A DNA stretch of 64,000 nucleotides from Streptomyces sp. 135 (GCF_020026305.1 NZ_CP075691.1:3534001-3598000), one strand, 5' to 3'; counted from the stretch's first letter, positions 16,665 to 26,037 are shown. A program made the numbers and translations. The notes: generated by a model from the sequence alone, not told the origin.

Positions 16665-19600
16665 CTACAGCAGGCCGTCCCACATCTGCTCCAGGAGCAC
16701 CGACCACCAGCTCTCCGGCGACGCGAGCGCCGCCGGGTCCAGGGCCGCGAGCTGGTTCTGGAAGTCGACGGTCCAGCGGCCCGCCTGTTCCTGGTTGAGC
16801 CCGAAGCGCAGCCGCCACATCCGGCCGAGCAGCGCCATGCACCGCGCGAACTCGGGCAGGCCCGTGTTCACGAACTGCGGCGGTACGGGGGCGCCGCCGG
16901 GGCCGGCCTCCACCGGCACCGCCACGATGTGCGCCGTCCCGTACTGGACGCAGAGCGCACGCCCGAAGTCGCTGCCCATCACCAGGTACGAGCCCGCGTC
17001 GGACGCCGGCTGCACCCCGCGTTCCTGCGCGAGCTCCGCCAGTGTCGGCACCGGCCGGCCCGGCTGGGCCTGCGCCCAAAAGAACGGCCCGAAGTCGACG
17101 GGCAGGCCCGCCACCACGAGGGTGTGCGCCACGATGTCCGGCACGCCCTGCCGCGACACCGCCCGCTGGTCGAAGCGGAACACGCCCGGGCCGAAGGCCG
17201 CGGCCAGCTCCTGCGCCACGCCCTCCGGCGGGATCGGCGGGGCGGGCGGCAGCTGCTGCAGCGGCACGCGCACGGGCGCCGGACGCGCCGGGCCGTCCGC
17301 GACCTGGTGCAACTCTCCCTGGTGCGCGATCAGTTCCCGCATGCCCTGCTGGCGGGACGCGTGGTCCCTGCCGTACGGGGCGATGGACGTGATCCGCGCC
17401 TGCGGCCAGGTCTCGCGGATCATGCGGGCGCAGTACGCGCCCGGCAGCTCGCAGGACTCCAGCTCGGTGTGGAGCTCCAGGACCTGCTGCGGGGGCACGT
17501 TCATGCCGCGCAGCTCGTGCAGGATCTGCCACTCCGGGTGCGGGGTGCCGGGCGCCGAGCGGCGGATGAGCTGCTGCTCGGAGCCGTCGGCCGCGCGGTA
17601 GCGCAGCACGGCCTGGTAGCCGGGGCCCACGGTGGGCTGACCGGTGGGCGGCTGCGGGTAGCCGTACGGCTGTCCGGGCGGGCCGGGCTGTACGGGCGCG
17701 GGGGGCGGCGGCATGCCGGGCCCACCCGGACCGCCGACCGCGGGACCGGCCAGCATCGTCGCGGCGTGGTGGACGCCGCCGCCGGGGGGGCCGGGGGGTT
17801 GGGGGGCGCCGGGAGCACCGGGAGGTCCGGGAGGCTGCGGGGCACCGGGAGCGCCGGGAGGGCCCGGAGGCTGCGGCGCGCCGGGCGGCTTGATCCCACC
17901 CGGACCACCGAGACTCGGGTCGGCGAACATCGTCGCGGCATGGTGCACACCACCGGGAGGCGTACCGGGCGTACCGGGCGCGCCGGGGGGCCCGGGAGGC
18001 TGCGGCGCACCGGGCGGACCAGGAGGCTGCGGCGCCCCGGGAGGCTGAGGCGCACCCGGCGGCAGTCCCACCCGGACCACCGAGACTCGGGTCGGCGAAC
18101 ATCGTCGCGGCATGGTGCACACCACCGGGAGGCGTACCGGGCGCGCCGGGCGGCCCGGGAGGCTGCGGCGCACCGGGCGGACCAGGAGGCTGCGGCGCCC
18201 CGGGAGGCTGAGGCGCACCCGGCGGCTTGATCCCACCCGGACCACCGAGACTCGGGTCGGCGAACATCGTCGCGGCATGGTGCACACCACCGGGAGGCGT
18301 ACCGGGCGCGCCGGGCGGCCCGGGAGGCTGCGGCGCACCGGGCGGACCAGGAGGCTGCGGCGCCCCGGGAGGCTGAGGCGCACCCGGCGGCTTGATCCCA
18401 CCCGGACCACCGAGACTCGGGTCGGCGAACATCGTCGCGGCATGGTGCACACCACCGGGAGGCGTACCGGGCGCGCCGGGCGGCCCGGGGGGCCCAGGCG
18501 GCTGCGGCGCACCGGGAGCCGCGGCGCGGTACGGCTGTCCGTCCGGGCCGAGGGAGGAGACGAGCTGCGTCGGGACGTACCCACCGGCAGGAGTACCGGG
18601 GGCGCCGGGCCCGGACGGAGGCGGCGGCGTCGCACCGGGCGGCCCCACCGGCGGCGGAGTCGCCCCACCGACGACACCGGGCCCCTGCGGATACCCGTAC
18701 GCGGAGGCATCGGCCCCCGGCGGCGGAACCGGCGAACCAGCGGGCGGCTGCGGCGAGTTGCCGTCGGCACCCGGCGCAACGGGCGCACCCTGCGGATAGC
18801 CATACGCGGAAGCATCAGCCCCCGACGCCGACGGAACCGGCGAACCAGCGGACGGCTGCGCCGCGTTCACCCCAGCGGCACCCGGCGCACCCTGCGGATA
18901 CCCGTACGCGGAAGCATCGGGCCCCGGCGGCGGAACCGGCGAACCAGCGGGCGGCTGCGGCGAGTTGCCGTCGACAGCACCCGAAGCGCCCGAAGCGCCG
19001 GGCACACCCACCGCACCCTGCGGCCCCGCCGCACCGGGCCCCTGCGGATAGCCGTACGCCGAAGCGCCACCCCCCGGCGGCGGAGGCGTCGGCGCGCCGG
19101 TGGGCGAGGGCGGAGCCGCCGGTAAGCGGACGGCGCGGGCGTGGCCGGGCCGTCCAGGGCCGGGGCGATCGCCGTGGCGGGCAGATGGCTGCCGCCGTGC
19201 ATCAGCGCCGTCTTGGCGTCCGGCGCGACACCGGGCGGCGGGGTGTCGTCCTCGCCCAGCGAGGACAGCGGCGGCGAGAACACCGTCGCGGGCAGCGGCA
19301 CCGAATGGTCCTCGGCCGGGTCGGCGTTGGTGTCCGTACCGGCCCACGGCGTCGCCCCCGCGGGCGTGCCCGCCGACGTGGCGGCCAGGCTGTCGTCCCA
19401 CGCGGGCTCGTCGTCATCGCCCTGACCACCGGCCTCGGGCCACGGCGTGCCGCCACCGGGAGCGGCGGGAGGCAGGGGCGCCCCGGCGTCCGTGGGAGCC
19501 GGCGGCGCCGGACTCCCGGCACCGGAGGCCTCCCCGGCCCCCGCCCCCGTACCCGCAGCCGAATCCGAATCCGAATCCGCAGCGGACGTACCCGAACGGC

Positions 19601-19985
19601 GGTCCGGGATGCCCATCTTGTCCGCCGCCTCCTGGAGCCACTCCGGAGGACTCAGCAAGAACGACGTCTGATTCAGGTCGACCCGCTCCACAGGCGGCGG
19701 CGCCGCGTCCTGCGGTGCCGCGTCCGGCAGGCCGTACTCCTCCTCGTACCGGCGGATCACCTCACCCACGGGAAGCGAGGGCCACAGCGTGGCCTCGCCG
19801 CTGTCCCGCGCGATGACGAGCCGCTGGGCGCCGCCGTCCGACACCGGACCGTCCTGGCGGTCCTCGGCCCAGACGACGAACCCGAGATCGAACTCCCGCA
19901 CCCGCACCTCGCGGTGCTGGTAGCCCGGCACATCGCCGTTGATCCACTCTTCGGCGCGCTCCTGCGCCTGCGCGAAGGTCACCAT
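16665..19985 (-). pseudogene. Frameshifted Imm35-like / Pro-Gly-rich / deaminase-like / SUKH-4 fusion gene
   Basis: Read through two indels, this encodes about 1,100 residues. The head starts at ATG 19985 (MVTFAQAQERAEEW), about 90 residues like the YrhB/Imm35 immunity fold. A long Pro/Gly/Gln linker with 55-residue repeats follows. Next comes a deaminase-like domain with HTE and C...PGAYC near 17471-17430, and then a SUKH-4 domain (VFRFDQRAV, GLPVDFGPFFW, VNTGLPEFARCMALLG) ending at 16665. The reading frame moves at about 19121, where TACCGG would be in frame as TACCCGG, and back at about 18063-18068, where a repeat copy lacks 2 bases. As given, translation from 19985 stops at 18867. Either two sequence errors or a decayed gene. 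It lies 7 bases after the SMI1/KNR4 gene. Confidence 0.7.
17889..18490 (-). repeat. 165-bp tandem repeats inside the SUKH-4 fusion gene
   Basis: Copies start at 17889, 18063, 18226 and 18391. The last two full spacings are 165 bp allowing for the 2-base loss at 18063, and the first is 174 bp. Each encodes 55 residues, starting HHAATMFADPSLGGPGG and followed by PPGAPQPPG runs. Units are nearly identical, which points to recent expansion and also makes assembly or consensus errors likely here. Confidence 0.9.
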
Positions 19986-19992
19986 CGCCTAG

Positions 19993-20988
19993 TCACTCCC
20001 CAGCCGAGGACACGGGAACGGCGCGCGCGAAGCCGCCGTCCACCATCAGATTCGCCACGGTCTCCAGCTCCGGCGGATTGCCCGCGAGCCGGGCCAGGAA
20101 CGCGTCGAAGTCGTCACCGCACGGCAGCAGCAACCGCTGCACGCGCTCCGCGGGCGGCCACGCGGCCGCCTCCGAGACGTCGCGCACGTCGTCGTACGCG
20201 CAGAACCACACCGAACCGGCTCGCTCGCCCTTGACCTTCACCGCGAGCAGCCCGCCCTGCACGAAGCCGACGCACAGGTAGTCCTTGGTGAGATGGTCGC
20301 GCAGGCACTTGTTGACGTACACCAGGTCATTGACGGCGGCCTCGTCGCGCACCGTGAAGAACGGCTGGTCCACCAGCAGCCCCAACTCGGCGTCGAGCGC
20401 CGCGCCGACCGGCGCGCAACCGCCCGCAGCCTTCAGGAACGAACGGTAGGCACCCGGCAGTCGGTACCCCAGGTCCTCCTCGACGCCCTGCACCTGCTGC
20501 TCGGTCACCGCGACCGACGTCTTCGGCAGGGCGAAGTGCGCGGGCCGCGTCTCCTGGAGCGGGCGCGTCCCCCGCTTCTCGTGATCCACGGCCGTCGTCG
20601 CGATCCCGCCGTGATGCCGGAGCAACGCCTTCACCTCGACCGGCACCAGCTCGAGCCTGCGGCTGCCCGGCACGTGGTGCCAGGTCCAGCCGTGCGGAGT
20701 CGCCACGGCGGGAATCGTGTCCCACAGGTCATGGCCGTCCGCGGCCAGTGCCGCGTTCGCCGACACGTAGTCCGTCAGGCGCAGTTCATCGACACCGAAG
20801 CCCTCCGGGGGCTCCGCGATCTCGGCGGCGGCCCGGGCGTAGGCCGAGAAGTCCGGATAGCCCCGCTCATCCACCCGCACCCCTCTGGGATGGCGGGCGG
20901 CGCGGACCGGATCCGGGAAGTGCACGACCTGCCCGGCGTAGGCCGCGTTCGGCGGCGCGGACTGCTGCCCCAGCCGACCTGTCGTCAT
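19993..20988 (-). CDS. SMI1/KNR4 (SUKH) family protein
   Basis: A 331-residue protein. The C-terminal half carries the SUKH/SMI1-KNR4 pattern: VTEQQVQGVEEDLGYRLPGA, YRSFLKAAGGCAP, FFTVRDEAAVND, and YLCVGFVQGGLLAVKVKGE followed by VWFCAYDDV. SUKH domains are the immunity partners of many nuclease and deaminase toxins. The N-terminal half (VVHFPDPVRAARHPRG, RVDERGYPDFSAYARAAAEI) is conserved with it in Streptomyces as I recall, function unknown. ATG 20988 (MTTGRLGQQ) is preferred; an upstream frame to 21102 would translate the hexanucleotide repeat as Ser-Arg runs. First gene of a two-gene unit with the SUKH-4 fusion. Confidence 0.8.
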   Translation of the reverse strand: MTTGRLGQQSAPPNAAYAGQVVHFPDPVRAARHPRGVRVDERGYPDFSAYARAAAEIAEPPEGFGVDELRLTDYVSANAALAADGHDLWDTIPAVATPHGWTWHHVPGSRRLELVPVEVKALLRHHGGIATTAVDHEKRGTRPLQETRPAHFALPKTSVAVTEQQVQGVEEDLGYRLPGAYRSFLKAAGGCAPVGAALDAELGLLVDQPFFTVRDEAAVNDLVYVNKCLRDHLTKDYLCVGFVQGGLLAVKVKGERAGSVWFCAYDDVRDVSEAAAWPPAERVQRLLLPCGDDFDAFLARLAGNPPELETVANLMVDGGFARAVPVSSAGE

Positions 20989-21027
20989 GGCGGTTGCCCC
21001 CTGCGGCACTGTGAAGGTTCTGATGCT

Positions 21028-21057
21028 GCTTCTGCTTCTGCTTCTGCTTCTGCTTCT
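21028..21057. repeat. Hexanucleotide repeat (GCTTCT)5 upstream of the SUKH gene
   Basis: Five exact copies of GCTTCT, with a partial copy before them, lie 40-69 bases before the SMI1/KNR4 start. On the coding strand this is a purine-rich AGAAGC run in the leader or promoter. It is part of the 328-bp gene-free divergent spacer 20989-21316, which otherwise holds the hairpin at 21252. Confidence 0.9.
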
Positions 21058-21251
21058 GCGAATGCTGGTTCCGCGGATTCTCGGTCCCGCGGGTGCCGAC
21101 ACAGCCTATGCGTAAGGACGACACGGGTCACCGGGCCTCCGGTTCCATGACCAGCAGCCACCGGACGGTCACCGTGCGGCGAAACCGCTTCAAAGCCAGG
21201 CGTGTCGCAGTGCCCCAGCTTCCGCATCACCCGCCCCGTTTGACAGGCTGT

Positions 21252-21268
21252 CCCCCGCGACGCGGGGG
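21252..21268. other. Short perfect hairpin CCCCCGC-GAC-GCGGGGG next to TTGACA
   Basis: Seven paired bases around a 3-base loop, six bases after a consensus TTGACA at 21240-21245. No good -10 element sits at 17-18 bp from that -35, so the promoter assignment for the deaminase gene is doubtful. The hairpin could be an operator or an RNA structure in its leader. Confidence 0.4.
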
Positions 21269-21316
21269 CGTGGCACAGCGGTGACGGCCGCGAGCAGGGG
21301 GAGGGACAACAGCACG

Positions 21317-21898
21317 ATGCACACGGCACAGAGCGGCACGACCGGTCAGACGCTGTCCACGACGGCGGCCACCACGCCATCCACGGCGAGATCCGCCGCC
21401 GTCGAGGCGGCGGCCGCCTCCGGCGACCCACGCGTCGGCTGGAGCAGTACCGCCGCCCTCGCGCCCATCCTGCGCCAGCGCCGCGACGGCATCCTGCCGA
21501 CCGTCGCCGCCGCGCTCTCCGTACGCGGCCAGACCACGCTCACCTGCACCGCGGGCCGCGGCGAGGAACCACCCGCGCTGCACCCGCTCGTCCAGGACTT
21601 CCTCGACACCCTCACCAGCGGCCAGCGCGAACGCTTCACCGGCCGCTGCGCCGAGGCCATCCTCATCTCGCGCCATCTCACGGCGGCGGACGCGAGCCGC
21701 TCCAAGCGGGCCGCGCGCAAGCCCATGACCAACGGCGAGGCCCGCAAGGCCCTCAAGCACGCCAGACTCACCACGCGCCGGATCCGCGAGGACGGCGACC
21801 CCCTGCACGGCTCCTTCGCGCCGCTCTGCCGCTCCTGTACCGCCCTCACGGCGCACTTCGGCGTACGGGTCGTGGACCCGACGGCGACCGGAGCCTGA
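21317..21898 (+). CDS. YwqJ-like deaminase-fold protein
   Basis: A 193-residue protein with the zinc-site motifs of the YwqJ branch of cytidine-deaminase-like toxins: GRCAEAILISRHL, with Cys111 and Glu113 (the C-x-E form of H-x-E), and PLCRSCTAL, with Cys171 and Cys174. In that family the catalytic Glu activates water on a zinc held by three ligands to deaminate a base. The substrate (nucleic acid or nucleotide) is unknown. There is no signal peptide or secretion domain. Start ATG 21317 follows GGGAGGGA. It is followed 62 bases later by a SUKH-3 gene, the arrangement expected of a toxin-immunity pair. Confidence 0.8.
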   Translation: MHTAQSGTTGQTLSTTAATTPSTARSAAVEAAAASGDPRVGWSSTAALAPILRQRRDGILPTVAAALSVRGQTTLTCTAGRGEEPPALHPLVQDFLDTLTSGQRERFTGRCAEAILISRHLTAADASRSKRAARKPMTNGEARKALKHARLTTRRIREDGDPLHGSFAPLCRSCTALTAHFGVRVVDPTATGA

Positions 21899-21960
21899 CC
21901 GTCGCCCGTCCACGCCCCCCCCGACCGCCACGACCGCCCCGACCGAACAAGGGCCACCCC

Positions 21961-22479
21961 ATGCACGCCGACCACAGCACCGCCACCGCCGTCCCTGCGG
22001 GCGGCAGCACCCGCTTCCCCGTCCCCGTCGACGCCGCCCTGCGCGCGGCCGGCTGGCGGCCGGGACACTGGGACATCAAGCAGGCCGAGATCTGGGCCGA
22101 CGTCCTGCGCCGCCACACCTCACCCGCCGGACACCGCCACGCCGTCTTCCCCGCCGCCGTCGAGGCCTGGGCGGAATTCGGCGGGCTGCACATCACCCCG
22201 CAGGGCCCCGGCCGCCAGATAGCCCCGGCCACCATCCACCTCGACCCGATGTACGGCCTCCACCTCGCCCGCACCCTCGGTGACCTCGGCCGCGCCCTCG
22301 ACTCCGAGGTGTGCCCCATCGGCGAGGAGACGGACACCCAGGCGCTGCTCGCCATCGACGCCGACGGCCGCGTGTACAGCCTCGACCACAGCGGCGACTG
22401 GTTCCTCGGCGCCCACCTCGACCAGGCCCTGGCCACCCTGATCACCGGCGCCCAGCCAACCCGACTCTCAGCAACCTGA
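21961..22479 (+). CDS. SUKH-3 domain protein, putative immunity partner
   Basis: A 172-residue protein with the SUKH-3 layout: RFPVPVDAALRAAGWRPG, then FPAAVEAWAEFGGLHI, the central HLDPMYGLHLARTLGDLG, and SEVCPIGEETDTQALLAID followed by VYSLDHSGDWFLG. SUKH-3 proteins typically sit next to YwqJ-type deaminases and are thought to neutralise them by direct binding; that role is inferred here from family and adjacency. Start ATG 21961 has a modest AAGGG site. The 250 bases to the next gene (22480-22729) show no clear ORF or terminator. Confidence 0.8.
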   Translation: MHADHSTATAVPAGGSTRFPVPVDAALRAAGWRPGHWDIKQAEIWADVLRRHTSPAGHRHAVFPAAVEAWAEFGGLHITPQGPGRQIAPATIHLDPMYGLHLARTLGDLGRALDSEVCPIGEETDTQALLAIDADGRVYSLDHSGDWFLGAHLDQALATLITGAQPTRLSAT

Positions 22480-22729
22480 CCCCCAGCGGTCCGCAACGAG
22501 CCCGTTCCCGGCGCCCGCAGTCGAACGTGGGCCCGAGGGAGGCCATGAGCCGACACCGGCCCGCAGTCGCCAGTCGGCCCGAGGGGACGTGGGGGTATGT
22601 GCGCGCGGAGCACAGTGGTGGTCATAAGGGCCCCGAAGCAGCAAATCGCCCGCGCCAAGATGGCGAGCACGGACATACCCCCGCGGCCCCGCCCCCAAGA
22701 CGCACCCCAGGCGCCCCGCGGCACCGCCC

Positions 22730-24058
22730 CTACCCCACCCCCGGAACCGCCGCCGGCAACACCGCCGACACGCGGAAACCGCCCCCGTCCGTCGGCCCCG
22801 ACACGAAGACTCCGCCGAGCCCCGTGACCCGCTCCTTCATGCCCACCAGGCCGTTGCCGCCGCTCGGCAGCCGCGCATCCGTCGTCGAGCCGGGCTCCGG
22901 CGGCGGTTCGTTCTCCACCTGCATCGCGATCTCCGCAGCCCGGTGCGCGAGCCGCACATACGTCTTCGCGCCCGCCGCGTGCTTGTGGACGTTGGTCAAC
23001 GCCTCCTGCACCACGCGGTACGCCGTCTGCTCCACATCGGCGGCATAGCCACGCGGCTCCCCCTCCACCGACAGGTCCACCGCCATGCCCGCGGCCCGCG
23101 ACTGCCCCACCAGCTCGTCCAGCTCCGCCAGGCACGGACCGTCCTCGTCCACCGCACGGGACGCCGCGGCCGCCGCCGCGTACCCCACGGCGGCCAACGG
23201 CACCGGCTCCACCGGCTGCGCGCGCCCGCCGCCGTCGCCCGTACGCAGTACCCCGAGCATCTCCCGCAGCTCCGTCAGCGCCTGCCGGCCCATGTCACCG
23301 ACCAGCGCCGCGTTCTTCACCGCCTTCTCCGGGTCCTTCCTCGCCACCGCCTGCAACGCCGCCGCGTGCACCACCATCAGACTCACCCGGTGCGCCACCA
23401 CGTCGTGCATCTCGCGGGCGATCCGCGTCCGCTCCTCGCCCCGCGCCCACTCCGCGCGCTCCTCCGCCCGCTCGGCAAGGAGCTGAAGCTCCCGCTCCAG
23501 ATCGTCCGCCCGCTCCCGCAGGCTCTCCATCAGCCGCCGCCGCGCCCCCACATACAGCCCGAGCAGCACCGGCGGAGCCGTGACGCCGATCGCCGCGGCC
23601 ACCGCGAAGAACGGCACGAACTCGCTGCCGATCGGCGGATGCGCCCCCTCCTCCGCGAGATCCCGGCTGGCCCGCACCAGCGCGACGATCAGCGTCCCCG
23701 CCATCGACATGGCCGCGAGCGCGCCCGTGATCCGGCGCGGCAGCTCCGAGGCCGCCAGCGAGTACAGGCCGACGATCGTCAGCAGAAAGCCCATCTGGGC
23801 GGGCGTGATCGCGATGGCTATCAGCACCACGGCGACGGGCCAGCGGCGGCGGAAGAGCAGCGAGGAGCCCGCGAGCACCCCGAAGCCGACACCCACGGCC
23901 GTCGGCAGCCCCGCGTCCTTCGCGAACGCGATCCCCTCGGCCCCGCACTCCGCCGCGGACACCGCCGCGAGCCCCACATCCAACGCGGCCCCGAGCCGCC
24001 TCTCCCACCACCACGGCCCGGTCAAGGCCGCGGTGTGGTCGTCCCCCGTCGTGGTCAT
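22730..24058 (-). CDS. NarL-type sensor histidine kinase, orphan
   Basis: A 442-residue membrane kinase. Five or six hydrophobic segments fill residues 20-180. A coiled-coil leads into the HisKA_3 motif ERTRIAREMHDVVAHRVSLM with the phosphorylated His near 218. The HATPase region holds ALTNVHKHA (N box) and GGNGLVGMKERV (G2 box). The G1 Asp-x-Gly-x-Gly is replaced by a VENEPPPEPG stretch, common in this Streptomyces subgroup. Start ATG 24058 follows GGAAGG. No response regulator lies beside it, which is unusual for this class; the partner must be elsewhere. Signal unknown. Confidence 0.9.
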   Translation of the reverse strand: MTTTGDDHTAALTGPWWWERRLGAALDVGLAAVSAAECGAEGIAFAKDAGLPTAVGVGFGVLAGSSLLFRRRWPVAVVLIAIAITPAQMGFLLTIVGLYSLAASELPRRITGALAAMSMAGTLIVALVRASRDLAEEGAHPPIGSEFVPFFAVAAAIGVTAPPVLLGLYVGARRRLMESLRERADDLERELQLLAERAEERAEWARGEERTRIAREMHDVVAHRVSLMVVHAAALQAVARKDPEKAVKNAALVGDMGRQALTELREMLGVLRTGDGGGRAQPVEPVPLAAVGYAAAAAASRAVDEDGPCLAELDELVGQSRAAGMAVDLSVEGEPRGYAADVEQTAYRVVQEALTNVHKHAAGAKTYVRLAHRAAEIAMQVENEPPPEPGSTTDARLPSGGNGLVGMKERVTGLGGVFVSGPTDGGGFRVSAVLPAAVPGVG

Positions 24059-24267
24059 GCCTTCCAGCGTACGGGCGTTCCTCCCCGGTTTTCCGGTGAG
24101 TTTCCGGTGCGGTGATCCAGCCGCCGGGTCCCGGTGCCGACGAGCCGCCCGTGATCCACGCCGGGCAAAGTGCCGATCTCCACCGTCGCGTCGAAGGGCC
24201 TTGGTACGGCATAGTGTTGGGGGCCGACTCGGCAACCTGACCGGATGTCCGGTTTAGTCGAGTTTCA

Positions 24268-24340
24268 TCCCCCATGGTGTAATCAGGCAGCACTGCGGTT
24301 TTTGGTACCGTCTGTTCAGGTTCGAATCCTGATGGGGGAG
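24268..24340 (+). tRNA. tRNA-Gln (anticodon UUG)
   Basis: Acceptor arms TCCCCCA (24268-24274) and TGGGGGA (24333-24339) pair fully. The T arm reads TCAGG-TTCGAAT-CCTGA. The anticodon stem GCGGT/ACCGT encloses TTTTGGT, giving anticodon UUG at 24302-24304. No CCA is encoded. A weak -10-like TAGTGT lies at 24212-24217. No integrase or duplicated tRNA end was seen, so there is no sign that it serves as an attachment site here. Confidence 0.95.
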
Positions 24341-24472
24341 CTGCACTTTTAGTCGGGTCCTGACCGCCACGGTCAGGACCCGCCCCCATTTCCGCCCCCC
24401 TACGCCCCGGTATCCTGCGGATGTCCACCCCACCCAGGCACCCCAAGCCATCCGAAGCCGAAGGGCACCCCC

Positions 24473-25921
24473 GTGAGCGCAACCTGCCCGGCAGCCGTCG
24501 TCGTCCTCGCAGCGGGTGAGGGCACCCGCATGAAGTCGGACCTGCCCAAGGTCCTGCACGAGATCAGCGGCCGTTCCCTCATCGGGCACGTGCTGCACGC
24601 CGCCTCCGCGCTCTCGCCCGAGCAGCTCGTCACCGTCGTCGGCTTCCAGAGCGACCAGGTCCGCGAGCACCTCGGCGCCATCGCGCCGCAGGTCCGCACC
24701 GCCTACCAGGCCGAGCAGAACGGCACGGGACACGCCGTCCGCATCGGCCTCGAAGAGCTCGGCGGCTCCGTAGAGGGCACCGTCATCGTCGTCTGCGGCG
24801 ACACCCCGCTGCTGACCGGCGCCACGCTCCAGAAGCTCGCCGCCACCCACACCGGCGAGGGCAACGCCGTGACCGTGCTGACCGCCGAGGTGCCGGACGC
24901 GACCGGCTACGGCCGCATCGTGCGCGACGGCGTGAACGGCGCGGTCACCGCGATCGTCGAGCACAAGGACGCCACCGAGTCGCAGCGCGCCATCCGCGAG
25001 ATCAATTCCGGAGTCTTCGCCTTCGACGGCCGGCTGCTCGCGGAAGCCCTCGGCAAGGTCCGCACGGACAACAGCCAGGGCGAGGAGTACCTCACGGACG
25101 TGCTGGGGATCCTGCGCGAGGCCGGGCACCGGGTCGGCGCGTCGGTCGCGGAGGACCACCAGGAGATCGCGGGCATCAACAACCGCGTCCAACTCGCCGA
25201 GGCCCGCCGGACGTTGAACGACCGGCTGCTCACGGCGGCGATGCTCGACGGCGTCACCGTCGTCGACCCGGCCTCGACGTGGGTCGACGCGACCGTCACC
25301 TTCGAGCGGGACGCCGTCGTGCACCCGGGTACGCAACTGCACGGCGCCACGCATCTGGGCAAGGGCGCCGAGGTGGGGCCGAACACGCGGCTGACGGACA
25401 CGAAGGTGGGCCCGGGGGCCCGGGTCGACAACAGCGTCGCGAACGGCGCGGAGATCGGGGAGCGGGCGAACGTCGGCCCGTTCGCGTATCTGCGGCCGGG
25501 CACCCGGCTTGGAGTGCGGGCCAAGGCGGGTACGTATGTGGAGATGAAGAACGCGACGATCGGTGACGGCTCGAAGGTGCCGCACCTGTCGTACGTGGGT
25601 GACGCGACGATCGGTGAGCACTCCAACATCGGCGCCGCGAGCGTCTTCGTGAACTACGACGGCGAGGCGAAGCACCACACCACGGTGGGGTCCCACTGCC
25701 GGACCGGCTCGGACAACATGTTTGTGGCTCCTGTCACGGTCGGGGACGGTGCCTACACCGCCGCCGGGTCCGTGATCACGAAGGACGTGCCGGCGGGTTC
25801 GCTGGCCGTCGCCCGGGGCCAGCAGCGGAATATCGAGGGCTGGGTGGCCCGCAAGCGTCCGGGGAGCGCGGCCGCGAAGGCGGCCGAGGCGGCATCCCGG
25901 AAGGCGGACGGCGCAAGCTGA
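24473..25921 (+). CDS. glmU: Bifunctional UDP-N-acetylglucosamine pyrophosphorylase / glucosamine-1-phosphate acetyltransferase
   Basis: A 482-residue cytosolic enzyme making UDP-GlcNAc for peptidoglycan. The uridyltransferase half opens with VLAAGEGTRMKSDLPKVLH (nucleotide-binding loop) and includes AEQNGTGHAV and CGDTPLL. The acetyltransferase half is a left-handed beta helix of hexapeptide repeats from about 260, with YLRPGT, KAGTYVEMKNA and HLSYVGDATIG, and the catalytic His within NYDGEAKHHT or nearby. GTG 24473 is taken as start. It is followed by prs after 116 bases; glmU-prs is the usual actinobacterial order. Confidence 0.97.
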   Translation: MSATCPAAVVVLAAGEGTRMKSDLPKVLHEISGRSLIGHVLHAASALSPEQLVTVVGFQSDQVREHLGAIAPQVRTAYQAEQNGTGHAVRIGLEELGGSVEGTVIVVCGDTPLLTGATLQKLAATHTGEGNAVTVLTAEVPDATGYGRIVRDGVNGAVTAIVEHKDATESQRAIREINSGVFAFDGRLLAEALGKVRTDNSQGEEYLTDVLGILREAGHRVGASVAEDHQEIAGINNRVQLAEARRTLNDRLLTAAMLDGVTVVDPASTWVDATVTFERDAVVHPGTQLHGATHLGKGAEVGPNTRLTDTKVGPGARVDNSVANGAEIGERANVGPFAYLRPGTRLGVRAKAGTYVEMKNATIGDGSKVPHLSYVGDATIGEHSNIGAASVFVNYDGEAKHHTTVGSHCRTGSDNMFVAPVTVGDGAYTAAGSVITKDVPAGSLAVARGQQRNIEGWVARKRPGSAAAKAAEAASRKADGAS

Positions 25922-26037
25922 CCGGAAACAGGTGCGCCTGACACGGCGTACCGTGATAGGTGCACACATTCGGCCGACTCGTCGCATCGGGACGCGTGAG
26001 TACGGCAGCGGGAAGAACTCTCTGAGGAGACAGTGCT

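Noticed and set aside
17889..18490. CRISPR-like array
   Set aside because: Units are 165 bp without variable spacers and lie inside a coding region.
16639..19401. A single 920-codon minus-strand ORF as the SUKH-4 region gene
   Set aside because: Its first and last thirds are Arg/Ala-rich nonsense. Only the middle is family-like, while both conserved ends lie in another frame, so a frameshifted gene explains it better.
24268..24340. tRNA-Gln as an integration site of a mobile element
   Set aside because: No integrase, no duplicated 3' end, and flanking genes are the usual core genes.
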